Assembly: GCF_003385185.1 (NCBI RefSeq)
Contig: NZ_PQHZ01000015.1
Coordinates: 78,725 to 142,724 of the forward strand
Reading direction: 5' to 3'
Length of the DNA stretch: 64,000 nt
Origin: Amycolatopsis palatopharyngis
GTDB lineage: Bacteria; Actinomycetota; Actinomycetes; Mycobacteriales; Pseudonocardiaceae
Each line of letters starts with the position of its first letter. Position 1 is the first letter of the stretch. Of this stretch, positions 40,254 to 48,899 are shown piece after piece. Under the pieces are notes generated by a model. That model was not told the origin of the DNA. It worked only from the letters and a program-made list of their open reading frames with translations, and ran no database searches. Both the position numbers and the translations under genes were made by a program.

Positions 40254-41339
40254 ATGCCAGCAATCCCCTCCCTCGGCAGCTTGCGAGGACGTGCGGCGAA
40301 CCGGGTCAACCGGGTACAGCCACCCGTCCCAGTCCCGCCGTCGGCCTACGTCGTCGACTGTGCCGTGTACGTCGACGGTCAACGGTTGCCCGGTGACTGG
40401 TCCCACTCCGCGGCGATCGAGGAGGTCCGGCGCCGTCGTGAGGGCTTCGTCTGGATCGGGTTGCACGAGCCGGACGAGGGCCAGATCCAGGGCATCGCCG
40501 ACACGTTCGGCCTGCACGAACTAGCGGTGGAGGACGCGGTGCACGCGCACCAGCGGCCCAAACTGGAGCGCTACGACGACACGTTGTTCATGGTTTTCCG
40601 CACCGTGCGGTACGTGGAGCACGAGTCGCCGACCACCGCGAACGAGATCGTCGAGTCGGGCGAGCTGATGGCCTTCCTCGGTACCGACTTCATCATCACG
40701 GTGCGGCACGGGAACCACTCCGGTCTGGCCAGGTTGCGCCAGGAACTGGAGTCCGACCCGGAACAGCTGGCGCACGGCCCCGCGTCCGTGCTGCACGCGG
40801 TCGCCGACCACGTCGTCGACCACTTCCTCGATGTGACAGAGAGCATCGAGGAAGACATCGACGAGATGGAGACGCAGGTCTTCGCGCCGCGCTCGCCGGT
40901 GACCTCCGAGCAGATCTACCTGATGAAGCGCGAGGTGCTGGAACTGCGCAGGGCGGTGATGCCGCTGGCCATGCCGTTGCGCAGGCTTTCCGAGGGCTAC
41001 ACCCGTCTCGTGCCCGACGATGTCCGGTCGTACTTCCGCAACGTGCACGACCACCTGACCAACGTGTCCGAGCGCGTCGCCGGCTTCGACGAACTGCTCA
41101 CCACGCTCGTCGACGCGACGCTGGCCAAGATCACGTTGCAGCTCAACAGCGACATGCGCAAGATCACCGCCTGGGCCGCGATCATCGCCGTCCCGACCGC
41201 ACTGGCCGGGATCTACGGGATGAACTTCGAGTACATGCCCGAACTGCAGATGCGCTACGGCTACCCGATGACGGTGGCCGCGATCCTCGGCATCTGCCTG
41301 TTGCTCTACCGAATATTCCGAAAGAACCGATGGCTCTAG
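40254..41339 (+). CDS. corA: Magnesium/cobalt transporter CorA
   Basis: A 361-residue CorA channel. The large cytoplasmic funnel domain (about 30-290) includes WIGLHEPDEGQIQGIADTFG and a long helix (TSEQIYLMKREVLELRRAVM). Two membrane helices follow at the C-terminus with the selectivity motif Y-G-M-N in AGIYGMNFEYMPEL between them, and the basic end RIFRKNRWL. It takes up Mg2+ as a pentamer. The ATG at 40254 follows CAGGAG. Together with the MgtE-domain gene at 58.6 kb this window has two magnesium-related loci. A long leader with a small ORF precedes it. Confidence 0.94.
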   Translation: MPAIPSLGSLRGRAANRVNRVQPPVPVPPSAYVVDCAVYVDGQRLPGDWSHSAAIEEVRRRREGFVWIGLHEPDEGQIQGIADTFGLHELAVEDAVHAHQRPKLERYDDTLFMVFRTVRYVEHESPTTANEIVESGELMAFLGTDFIITVRHGNHSGLARLRQELESDPEQLAHGPASVLHAVADHVVDHFLDVTESIEEDIDEMETQVFAPRSPVTSEQIYLMKREVLELRRAVMPLAMPLRRLSEGYTRLVPDDVRSYFRNVHDHLTNVSERVAGFDELLTTLVDATLAKITLQLNSDMRKITAWAAIIAVPTALAGIYGMNFEYMPELQMRYGYPMTVAAILGICLLLYRIFRKNRWL

Positions 41340-41397
41340 GGCAGCCGCGCTGCCCTGCACACGTCGTTGCTTCCTTCTGACATGTTCGGAGTACCTC

Positions 41398-41514
41398 ATG
41401 CCACGCATGCTCACCAGCCTGAAGTTCTGGGCACTGACCGTCGCCCTCATCTGGATCGCGGTCGTCACCGCGATCATCACGATGAACCCGGAGTTCGCCC
41501 ACGTCCCACAGTGA
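41398..41514 (+). CDS. 38-residue small membrane protein downstream of corA
   Basis: ATG at 41398 is preceded by GGAG with 6-bp spacing. The frame reads MPRMLTSLKFWALTVALIWI, then AVVTAIITMNPEFAHVPQ and TGA at 41512-41514: a basic start, one long membrane helix and a short polar end. It lies 58 bp after corA and 21 bp before the metallophosphoesterase, filling the gap neatly. A one-helix regulator or accessory of CorA is conceivable; this is inference. It is too short for most gene callers. Confidence 0.65.
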   Translation: MPRMLTSLKFWALTVALIWIAVVTAIITMNPEFAHVPQ

Positions 41515-41535
41515 ACCTCGCAGTAGCCTGGGCAG

Positions 41536-42210
41536 ATGCCCACGGCGCTGGTGGTTGCCGACGAGGTCGACGAGCGGTTGTGGTCCGGCGCCGTCCGGCC
41601 CCTGTCCGTCGACCTCGTCCTCGCCGCCGGTGACCTGCCGTTCGAGTACCTGGCGTTCCTGGCGAACGCCGTGGACCGGCCACTGGTGTTCGTGCCCGGG
41701 AACCACGATCCCGACCTCGGTGGATTCACCCGTTACGGCGGCCTTTCGATGCGCGGTGGCTTCCCCGAGCAGTGGCCGGGTCCGGAGGGCGGCATCAACG
41801 CCGACGGCAGGGTCGCCGACGTCGCGGGGGTCCGGATCGCGGGCCTCGGCGGTTCGATCCGCTACAACGAAGGGCCGAACCAGTGGACCCAGCGGCAGCA
41901 GTCCCGCAGGGCGCGCCGTCTGGAGTGGGCCGCGGCCAGGCGGAAGTGGCGGGACGGCCGGGCTGTGGACGTACTGCTGACCCATTCGCCCCCACGCGGC
42001 GTTGGTGACCGAGAGGACCCGCCGCACCACGGGTTCGACTGTCTGCACAGGACGGTGCAGCGGATGCACCCGGAGTGGTTGCTGCACGGCCACATCCATC
42101 CGTATGGGCAGCACCAGCCGGAACACCGCCTCGGCGCGACCCGGGTACGCAACGTCGTGGGATACCACCTACTCGAACTGCGGCAGGAGACATCGGCGGA
42201 GGCGCAATAG
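41536..42210 (+). CDS. Calcineurin-like metallophosphoesterase
   Basis: A 224-residue metallophosphoesterase. Motifs are in order: VVADEVDERL (first metal site shifted from the usual D-x-H), LAAGDLPFEYLAFL, PGNHDPDL, LTHSPPRGVGD and HGHIHPYGQ. The first motif looks weaker than normal, so activity needs checking. It is followed 2 bp later by the ParB-like gene, so the pair is coupled. It would hydrolyse a phosphate mono- or diester in the cytoplasm; the substrate is unknown. Confidence 0.85.
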   Translation: MPTALVVADEVDERLWSGAVRPLSVDLVLAAGDLPFEYLAFLANAVDRPLVFVPGNHDPDLGGFTRYGGLSMRGGFPEQWPGPEGGINADGRVADVAGVRIAGLGGSIRYNEGPNQWTQRQQSRRARRLEWAAARRKWRDGRAVDVLLTHSPPRGVGDREDPPHHGFDCLHRTVQRMHPEWLLHGHIHPYGQHQPEHRLGATRVRNVVGYHLLELRQETSAEAQ

Positions 42211-42212
42211 AC

Positions 42213-43061
42213 ATGAGCAGCAGAGACACGGGTTTTCCGCGTGCGGACGCGGAACACGACTTCCTGCGCGCCCGCAGACGGCAGGTGCTGTCCCGGCTGT
42301 CGAACTGGCTGCGCAGAGAGCCCGACGACGTCAACATCATGCTGCCCTTCCACGAGGTCGTCGACGCGCTCGGCTGGGCGAGCGAACGGCGGATCGGCCT
42401 GCGGGTGATCCGGCTGGACTCCATCGTCGGCAGCGTCGACCGCGGCCGGGATTTCGACCGCCGGTTCCGGCCGACCTCGGGCCGGGTACGCGAACGGTGG
42501 GAGCGACTCGCGCTCGCGACCCGGCGTGGCGAGAACATCCCGCCGATCGAGGTCTACCGGGTCGGCGATCTGCATTTCATCATCGACGGCCATCACCGGG
42601 TTTCCGTCGCACACTCGATGCGTCTGTCCACAATTGACGCATATGTGACCGACGTCGGGACAAAGCTGAACCCCATCGGAATCAGGTTCCGCGGGGACCT
42701 GATCGTCAAGGACTACCGCAGGTTGTTCCTGGAGCGGGTACCGCTGACCGGACAGGCACGCGCGGCCGTCGTACTCTCCGACGCCTGGGACTACGCGAAA
42801 CTCGGTGAGCACGTGGAGGCCTGGGGCTTCCGGCTGATGCAGGACGACGGCGTGTTCCACGACCGGGCCACCGTGGCGGCCAAGTGGTTCGCCGACGAGT
42901 ACCAGCCGGTCGTGCAGATGCTGCACCAGGCCGACCTGATCGGCGACCGCACCGAGGCCGAGGCGTACATGTGGGTGGCAGGCGAGCGCTACCGGCTCAT
43001 CCGGACGCACCGCTGGGACGACGAGGTCATCGAGGCGGTGCGCTCCCAGCGCCCACGCTGA
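42213..43061 (+). CDS. ParB/sulfiredoxin-like nuclease-domain protein
   Basis: A 282-residue protein with a ParB-like core: IGLRVIRLDSIVGSVDRGRD, RGENIPPIEVYRVGDLHFII, and DGHHRVSVAHSMRLSTIDAYV, the last matching the D-G-x-H-R signature of ParB/Srx-fold proteins that bind CTP or ATP. The rest (PLTGQARAAVVLSDAWDYAK onward) is helical and not assigned. No parS, partner ParA or plasmid feature is nearby, so partitioning is unlikely; it is probably a solitary ParB-like protein. The ATG at 42213 follows GGAGG and sits 2 bp after the phosphoesterase stop. Confidence 0.7.
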   Translation: MSSRDTGFPRADAEHDFLRARRRQVLSRLSNWLRREPDDVNIMLPFHEVVDALGWASERRIGLRVIRLDSIVGSVDRGRDFDRRFRPTSGRVRERWERLALATRRGENIPPIEVYRVGDLHFIIDGHHRVSVAHSMRLSTIDAYVTDVGTKLNPIGIRFRGDLIVKDYRRLFLERVPLTGQARAAVVLSDAWDYAKLGEHVEAWGFRLMQDDGVFHDRATVAAKWFADEYQPVVQMLHQADLIGDRTEAEAYMWVAGERYRLIRTHRWDDEVIEAVRSQRPR

Positions 43062-43082
43062 GACCGCGACCGCCTGCTGGAA

Positions 43083-44699
43083 TCAGTTGCCCGGACCCGT
43101 CGTCGGCTGCTGATCCACCGTGATCCTGCCGAGGTTCTCCAGCGACTCACGGCCGTCGTCCCAGTATGCCGAGTGGGCCGCCGCGGAACTGTCGCCGCCC
43201 GGTCCGCGCTCGGAATAGAAGATGTTGTCCTCGTCCAGCCCCCAGTTGGGGTTGGTCGGATCGGTGCCATGACCCACTCCTGGCACGAAGTCCTCCCCGA
43301 TGTTCGGCGACAGCGAGATCGCGTCGTTCTCCGACTTCGTCGCCCAGACGTGCTCCGGATCGATCGACAGGTCCTGGACTCCGTCCACACCGTCGGCGCC
43401 CACACCAGGGCTACCGATGAAGACGACGTCGTCAACCGGCATACCGGGCCCGTTCTCGTTGACGGCGTGGCCCACGACAGCCGAACCGTAGCTGTGTCCC
43501 ATCACGACGTTGTGCGAATCGGGTCCGGAGTGGGTGACCCGCAACCCTTCCTGGAACCGGGACAGGTCGTCCTCCGCGGCATCGGCGTAGCTGGTGCTTC
43601 CGGCATCCGGTAGCACCTCGTCCGGGGCGTCGTAGCCGAGCCACAGCACCGTGGCGTTGTTCTCGTCCGGGGCGAGGCCGTCGGCCGCCCCGTCCAGCGC
43701 CTCGATCCGGTCAAGGTCGGTACCGATTCCGCCGAGGCCCGCACCTGTTCCCGGTACGTGGGTGGCCACGTTGTCGGCGGTGTCCGGGTTGCCGACCGAG
43801 ACGATGGCCCGCCCGTCCTTGTCCAACGTCTCGGCGTCGAAGCCGATCAGGTAGGCGCGCTCACCGTCGCCGAAGTCCCTGTCCAGGAAGGTGGTGATCT
43901 TGTCCACCCCCTCGAGTTTGTCCTCGGCGATCGCCGACTGCTCCGCGTTGCCGTGCTCCCGCTGAATCTGCAGAATCGACTCGTGTTCGTCGAGCGCGAA
44001 CCGGTTGGCCCTGTCCCGCACCTCGATCGGCAGACCGTCGAGGTTGCCCAGCCGGACACTGTCGCTGAACAGGTAGGTCTCCTTCTCCAGCGGCGACAAC
44101 TCGTTCCACCAGGCGGCCACTGTCTCGGGTGAGCTTCCGGGGCCCGGGATCGCCGCCGGGGCACCGCCCGCTGCGCCGGAGTCGATCCCGATACTCGAAG
44201 GCACGATCCCCCGGATGTCACCGGCGGCGTCCTCGTCGGCCCGGGTGGCCTTGCGCAGTGCGTCGTCGATCGCTGTCTGCAGTTCCTCCTGTGCGGTCTC
44301 CGCCATATCGGCGCCCTGCGAGCCCGCGGGGAAATCGTTGACCGCGGCGTCCGGGCTGATACTCACGCCGCCGGAGCCGTCCACATCCAGGTAGGCGGCC
44401 TTGCCGTCGAGCGCTGCCTGCAGGTCCTCCTTGGCAGCTTGGATCGTTTCCGCTGCATCGGTGATCTTGGGCGGGATCGTGTCGATTTCGCCCGCCGAGT
44501 CCTCGATCAGCCCCCGCAGATCACGTAGTCCGTCGCGGGCGGCGTCTCCGCCTTCGCCCTCCCAGCCGTCGAGTGCGTCGATCTGGGTTTTGACGTTGTC
44601 CGCCTGATCGCGCAGATTCTCCGCGTGGTCCTGCCAGGCCTCGGCGCAGTCGTCGAGCAGGCCGCGCTCGAACTTCTTGAGCTCGCTGTAGCTCACCAT
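43083..44699 (-). CDS. WxG-type N-terminal domain fused to DUF1023 alpha/beta hydrolase
   Basis: A 538-residue protein. The first 110 residues are helical with W-E-G at 46-48 (QIDALDGWEGEGGDAARDGL), like WXG100/type VII secretion substrates. A linker (about 140-215) leads to a DUF1023 hydrolase with nucleophile near residue 403 (HNVVMGHSYGSAVVG), preceded by VLWLGYDAPDEVLPDA and followed by a C-terminal His in VPGVGHGTDP. The ATG overlaps the EspC-like stop, so the two are co-translated. Proteins of this build are common in Pseudonocardiaceae; a secreted esterase or toxin is the usual guess. No immunity gene or ESX machinery is adjacent. Its operon faces a SARP regulator and carries a SARP-type promoter. 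Confidence 0.82.
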   Translation of the reverse strand: MVSYSELKKFERGLLDDCAEAWQDHAENLRDQADNVKTQIDALDGWEGEGGDAARDGLRDLRGLIEDSAGEIDTIPPKITDAAETIQAAKEDLQAALDGKAAYLDVDGSGGVSISPDAAVNDFPAGSQGADMAETAQEELQTAIDDALRKATRADEDAAGDIRGIVPSSIGIDSGAAGGAPAAIPGPGSSPETVAAWWNELSPLEKETYLFSDSVRLGNLDGLPIEVRDRANRFALDEHESILQIQREHGNAEQSAIAEDKLEGVDKITTFLDRDFGDGERAYLIGFDAETLDKDGRAIVSVGNPDTADNVATHVPGTGAGLGGIGTDLDRIEALDGAADGLAPDENNATVLWLGYDAPDEVLPDAGSTSYADAAEDDLSRFQEGLRVTHSGPDSHNVVMGHSYGSAVVGHAVNENGPGMPVDDVVFIGSPGVGADGVDGVQDLSIDPEHVWATKSENDAISLSPNIGEDFVPGVGHGTDPTNPNWGLDEDNIFYSERGPGGDSSAAAHSAYWDDGRESLENLGRITVDQQPTTGPGN

Positions 44700-45046
44700 G
44701 AGTTGTCCTCCCCGAAGTAGCTGAACGTCTCGGCCGTGTTGTATTCCTGCTCGCCGTAGTTGTCCGCGGCGAGCACGATCTTGTCCCCGGTCAGCGACAC
44801 CTTCGCCAGAATCGAGTCGATGGCGTCCTCCCACTGGGACTCGCAGGTGTTCAGCGCACTGCGGATCGAGAAACCGTCCAGCCCGCCGTCGGTCGACGCG
44901 CCGGACGTAGCGCCGCTGAGTGCGGACATGCCACCCGTACCGCCGCCCCCGAGCGAGCCGCCGGTCTTCGCACCCTCGGCGGCATCGACGAGTGCCCCAC
45001 CCGCGGCGCGCAGTTCGCTCTCCGTTACCCCGTAGCCGTCAGGCAT
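44693..45046 (-). CDS. EspC/WXG-like small protein of type VII secretion type
   Basis: A 117-residue protein. The N-terminus (GVTESELRAAGGALVDAAEG) and C-terminus (CESQWEDAIDSILAKVSLTG, DKIVLAADNYGEQEYNTAET) are helical. A Gly/Ser/Thr-rich middle (GGSLGGGGTGGMSALSGATS) separates them, as in the EspC/DUF2580 group. Such proteins pair with a larger WxG protein and are exported or act as partners. It is coupled to the WxG-DUF1023 hydrolase and reads from the promoter at 45118-45160. Confidence 0.72.
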   Translation of the reverse strand: MPDGYGVTESELRAAGGALVDAAEGAKTGGSLGGGGTGGMSALSGATSGASTDGGLDGFSIRSALNTCESQWEDAIDSILAKVSLTGDKIVLAADNYGEQEYNTAETFSYFGEDNSW

Positions 45047-45117
45047 GTCCGTCCTTTCCCTGGCGATATGACCTCACGCCGCTCCGACGACGGCCCCGCG
45101 CCCGAGGGTTCCGATCA

Positions 45118-45160
45118 TCGTTACCGTTGCCGTAGCGGACGCGTAGCGGCTTGGTAGCGA
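45118..45160 (-). promoter_or_regulatory. SARP-type promoter of the EspC/DUF1023 operon
   Basis: Three heptamers GTAGCGG, GTAGCGG, GTAGCGA start at 45132, 45143 and 45154, an exact 11-bp period with 4-bp gaps. Read on the minus strand, the last heptamer is followed by 8 bp and then TAACGA (45123-45118), a good -10 box. Heptamer direct repeats on an 11-bp period ending 8 bp before -10 are the known layout of SARP-activated promoters such as afsS. The start of the EspC-like gene lies about 70 bp further on. Confidence 0.75.
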
Positions 45161-45170
45161 AGGGACTGGG

Positions 45171-48011
45171 GTGGACTTCCGGATTCTCGGACCGGTCGAG
45201 GTTTGGCACGACGGCACCGCGCTGGCGATCTCGGCGCCTCGGCAGCTCGCGGTGCTCGCCGGGCTACTGACCCGCCGCGGCTCGACGGTCTCGATCGACA
45301 CGATCATCGACGACCTCTGGGGTGCGGACCCGCCACGAAGCGCGGCGGTCACCGTGCGGAACTACGTGCAACGGTTGCGCAGGATCCTGCCGGAGCCCGT
45401 GCTGCGGAGTGCGCCGTCCGGGTACCGCCTCAGCTTCGAGCCTGGGCAACTGGATGTCCATCGGCTGGAATCCCTGGCGACGGCCGCACGGGGAACGAAT
45501 GACCCCCACCGCGCCGCCGAACTGTTCGACGAGGCGCTCGCGCTCTGGCGCGGTGCTCCACTGACCGGCATCGGGGATCCACCACTGCGCACCATGCAGG
45601 CGCCCCGGCTCGAGGAGACCTACCTCGGCGTGCTGGAGGACAGCGTCGACGTCGCCCTGCGGCTCGGCCGCCACGTCGAGCTCGTCGCACGACTGACCGA
45701 ACTCGCCGCCGAACACCCGTTGCGCGAGCGGTTGTGCCGCCAGTTGATGGTCGCGCTCTACCGCAGTGGCAGACCCGCGGAGGCACTCGGGCACTACCGG
45801 CGTATCCGGACCGAACTGATCGACGAACTCGGCATGGAGCCGGGCAGTGACCTGCGCAGGCTGGAACAGGCCATTCTGCGGGAGGACGACGTGCTGGAGC
45901 CGTCCACGGACGCGCCGCTGCCCGACCGTCCCGGTCGCGCCCACGTGCCGGACGCCCTGCCCACGGCCACGTCGACGTTCGTGGGCCGTACGGAGGAACT
46001 GGCCGCACTGCGGGCGCGCTTCGACACCGGCGGTACGGCCGCTCCCGTGGTCTGCCTCGTGCACGGGCCAGGCGGCTCCGGCAAGTCCACATTGGCATTG
46101 CGCCTCGCGGGCGACGTCGCCGAGACCTTTCCCGATGGCGTGCTCTACGTGGATCTGCGTGGATCGACACCCGGCGCTGTTCCCGTCGTCCCCGCCGAGG
46201 TTCTGCGCGGTCTTATCCGGACACTCGGTGGCTCCGATGTGGACGTCCGGCAGGGGGTTGGCGCCATCGCCCGCATCTACCGCACCCGGCTTCGCGGCAG
46301 GCGAATCCTGGTCGTCCTCGACAACGCGGCGAGCGCGTCCCAGGCGCTGCCTGCGATCCCCGACGAACCGGGCTGCGCGGCGATCGTCACCAGCCGCAAC
46401 GTGATCACCGGGCCGGCCGAGGCCGCACGGGTGCACCTGGACGCGTTCGACACCGCCGAGGCCGTACAGCTACTCGGCCGGATCGTGGGTGAACACCGCG
46501 TCGCGAACGAACCGGACTGCGCGGCGGAACTGGCCGCACTGTGCGGGCGGCTGCCGCTGGCGCTCCGGCTGATCGCCACCAGGGCGGCGCTGCGCCCGCA
46601 CTGGCAGCTGCGGTCATGGGTGGAGCTGCTGGCCGACGAACACCACCGGCTCGACCAGCTACGGCATCAGGACGTGGACGTCAGGGCGGTTTTCCTGGTC
46701 AGCTTGGAAAGCCTGCGGGCCGAGAACACACCGGAAAGCAGGGACGCGCTCACTCTCTTCCGGCTGCTGGGCCTGCTCGACGGCGGGGCGGGCACGCTCG
46801 GGGCCGCTTCGGCGCTCACCGGCTGGCCCGCGGCGCGCGTGGAGACCGCGCTGGAGCATCTCGTCGAGGCGGGGCTGCTGTTCAGCCCTGCCCCGAACCG
46901 CTACGCGATGTACGACCTGATCACCCTGCTGGCCTCCGAGCAGGCCGCGGCCATTGCCGGGTCGGAGCGCAGGGAGGTGCTTCGGCGAGCCGTGCTGCGC
47001 TACCTCGACGGGGTCGACCTGTGCACCGAACTGGCCACCGGCTCCCCCGGATTACCCGGAACCCGCCCACTCCTGCGGACGGATCCGGCCGCGATGCCTT
47101 CGCTGGACAGTTACGAGGCCGCGAAGGCATGGCTGGACGACGAGATCGCCATGCTGGTCGAGCTGGTGCGCCAGGCCTGCGTTGCCGGCGTGCGCGATCT
47201 CGCGCCGACGCTGACCCTGCTGGTCAGGTACTTGCCCTGGTACTTCAACTCCGCCATGCGCTGGAATGAGCGCACCACCCTCGCCGAGGCGCTGCTCGCA
47301 TACGCGCACCAGCATCGCGACACCCGGCTCGAGGGCGTGGGCCTTGCCCAGCTCTGCGTCGTCGAGGCCCAGCGCGGCAACGCCGCGGCGGCGGACGGGC
47401 TGGGGCGGCGGGCCGCCGAGCTGCTCGGTTCGGGGGCAACCACCGACGACCCGGACGGCGACCACGACCGGTACTCCCTGGACATGAACCGCGCCCGCGT
47501 GTATCTGATGCTGGGCGAGGAGGACACGGCGATCGAGATGTGCGCGCGGGTGCTCACCCAGCTCGAATCGTCTACGGGCTACAGCCACCTCGCGACGGCA
47601 GGGTTGAGCAACCTCGCGATGATCTACAGCAGGATCGGCAGGCTCGGCGAGGCGCCACGGCTGCTGGAACGGGCGGCCCAGATCAACCGGGAGCTCGCCA
47701 ACCTGCCCGCACTGGCGGTCGTGCTCAACTCGCTGATGGAGGTACACGCCGAACTCGGCAACCACCACGAGGTGGTGCGGTACTCGGCGGAGGCGCTCGG
47801 TGTGCACCACCGGGTCGGTAGCGAGTACCTGATCGCCGAGTGCTCGGTCATCCTCGCGCGTTCCCTGCACGAACTCGGCAGGGCAGGGGAGGCGCGCGAA
47901 CGGTACCGCCTTGCGCACGAGTTGCTGACCGGCATCAGTACCAGGGAACAGACGCGGCTGGCGATCCTGCTGGAACAGTTCGCCCACCTCGGCGCCGCTC
48001 AGCCCGCGTGA
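45171..48011 (+). CDS. SARP-family regulator with NB-ARC ATPase and TPR-like domains (AfsR-type)
   Basis: A 946-residue regulator. Residues 1-95 are an OmpR-like winged helix (VDFRILGPVEVWHDGTALAI; TVRNYVQRLRRILPEPVLRS; GYRL). Residues 96-245 are a BTAD helical domain ending DELGMEPGSDLRRLEQAIL. The NB-ARC ATPase follows, with P-loop GPGGSGKST at 299-307, Walker B-like RILVVLDNAASASQALP and CAAIVTSRN. The rest is helical with TPR-like pairs (TAGLSNLAMIYSRIGRLGEA; SVILARSLHELGRAGEARER). This is the AfsR architecture. The GTG at 45171 is 10 bp after the heptamer array, so the protein may limit its own expression while activating the divergent EspC/DUF1023 operon. Confidence 0.92.
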   Translation: MDFRILGPVEVWHDGTALAISAPRQLAVLAGLLTRRGSTVSIDTIIDDLWGADPPRSAAVTVRNYVQRLRRILPEPVLRSAPSGYRLSFEPGQLDVHRLESLATAARGTNDPHRAAELFDEALALWRGAPLTGIGDPPLRTMQAPRLEETYLGVLEDSVDVALRLGRHVELVARLTELAAEHPLRERLCRQLMVALYRSGRPAEALGHYRRIRTELIDELGMEPGSDLRRLEQAILREDDVLEPSTDAPLPDRPGRAHVPDALPTATSTFVGRTEELAALRARFDTGGTAAPVVCLVHGPGGSGKSTLALRLAGDVAETFPDGVLYVDLRGSTPGAVPVVPAEVLRGLIRTLGGSDVDVRQGVGAIARIYRTRLRGRRILVVLDNAASASQALPAIPDEPGCAAIVTSRNVITGPAEAARVHLDAFDTAEAVQLLGRIVGEHRVANEPDCAAELAALCGRLPLALRLIATRAALRPHWQLRSWVELLADEHHRLDQLRHQDVDVRAVFLVSLESLRAENTPESRDALTLFRLLGLLDGGAGTLGAASALTGWPAARVETALEHLVEAGLLFSPAPNRYAMYDLITLLASEQAAAIAGSERREVLRRAVLRYLDGVDLCTELATGSPGLPGTRPLLRTDPAAMPSLDSYEAAKAWLDDEIAMLVELVRQACVAGVRDLAPTLTLLVRYLPWYFNSAMRWNERTTLAEALLAYAHQHRDTRLEGVGLAQLCVVEAQRGNAAAADGLGRRAAELLGSGATTDDPDGDHDRYSLDMNRARVYLMLGEEDTAIEMCARVLTQLESSTGYSHLATAGLSNLAMIYSRIGRLGEAPRLLERAAQINRELANLPALAVVLNSLMEVHAELGNHHEVVRYSAEALGVHHRVGSEYLIAECSVILARSLHELGRAGEARERYRLAHELLTGISTREQTRLAILLEQFAHLGAAQPA

Positions 48012-48020
48012 GCGTGCTGA

Positions 48021-48899
48021 TCAGCTGAGCGCGGGTGCACGCTGCACCTTGCGGGCGGAGGCGTCTGGATGATGCCTGGCGAGAACGAGAACACCGGCCA
48101 TCGCCACGACGCCACACGCGATCAGGACCGCCGTCGCCCCGGCGCCCAGACTGGTGGTTTCGTCGAGGAGCGTCATCCCGATCACCGTGGCGACCAGCGG
48201 GTTGACCACGGTCTGCGAACCAACCACCACATCCGCGGGACCGCTGTCGTAGCCGAGCTGAATCAGCCACGAACCGGCGAGGAACGCGACGGCCACGCCC
48301 ACCGCCGACAGCGGGGGCAACCCGGAGAAGCCCTCGATGCGCGTGGTGTAGGTGACGTCACGCAGCAGTACCGACACCAGCCCGTAGCCCGCTCCCGCAG
48401 CCGTAGCCAGCGCGACACAGCGGATGTTGCCCCGGCTGGCGAGTGCCACGACGCCGAGTACGAGTCCCACGGCGCCGACCACGATTCCCGACGTCAGTAC
48501 CGCACCGGGCGGGATGCGCACCTCGGCCACCGCTCCCGCCGACACCGCGACGAAGACGCCGACGGCCAGCGAAGTCGCCGCGATCGCGACCCAGCCCGCA
48601 CGGTCGATCGAACCGGCACCACTGTGCGCGTTGAGCAACGCGACCATCGGCAGGGCGAGCACCACGATCGGCGCCACCAGTGACACCGGCGCGAAGGTCA
48701 GCGCGAGGATCTGCAGCACCGCGCAGGCGAAGAGCACCGCGAAACCGCGGATCCAGTCGCGGTTTCGGACGAGCTTGGCGAGGGTCCGCAGCCGCAGCCC
48801 GCGATCCTGTGTCTCGGCGCGCACACCGGAGTGCTGCAATTGCGCGCCGATCGCGCTGCACAGCGCGGCGAGCACCGCGCAGACGACCGCGAACGACAT
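48021..48899 (-). CDS. DMT-superfamily transporter-like membrane protein
   Basis: A 292-residue protein with nine to ten membrane helices and the two-fold layout of drug/metabolite transporters (EamA or NIPA-like). FAVVCAVLAALCSAIGAQLQ is at the N-terminus, APVSLVAPIVVLALPMVALL is the first repeat's inner motif, and GPADVVVGSQTVVNPLVATV with GMTLLDETTSLG is the second. The substrate is unknown; related actinobacterial proteins are annotated only as DMT transporters. The ATG shares a base with the DUF998 stop (TGATG), so the two are co-translated. Confidence 0.8.
   Translation of the reverse strand: MSFAVVCAVLAALCSAIGAQLQHSGVRAETQDRGLRLRTLAKLVRNRDWIRGFAVLFACAVLQILALTFAPVSLVAPIVVLALPMVALLNAHSGAGSIDRAGWVAIAATSLAVGVFVAVSAGAVAEVRIPPGAVLTSGIVVGAVGLVLGVVALASRGNIRCVALATAAGAGYGLVSVLLRDVTYTTRIEGFSGLPPLSAVGVAVAFLAGSWLIQLGYDSGPADVVVGSQTVVNPLVATVIGMTLLDETTSLGAGATAVLIACGVVAMAGVLVLARHHPDASARKVQRAPALS

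Noticed and set aside
42213..43061. True chromosome or plasmid partition ParB
   Set aside because: It has the D-G-H-H-R core but no ParA partner or parS-like palindromes nearby, and the C-terminal half is unlike ParB.
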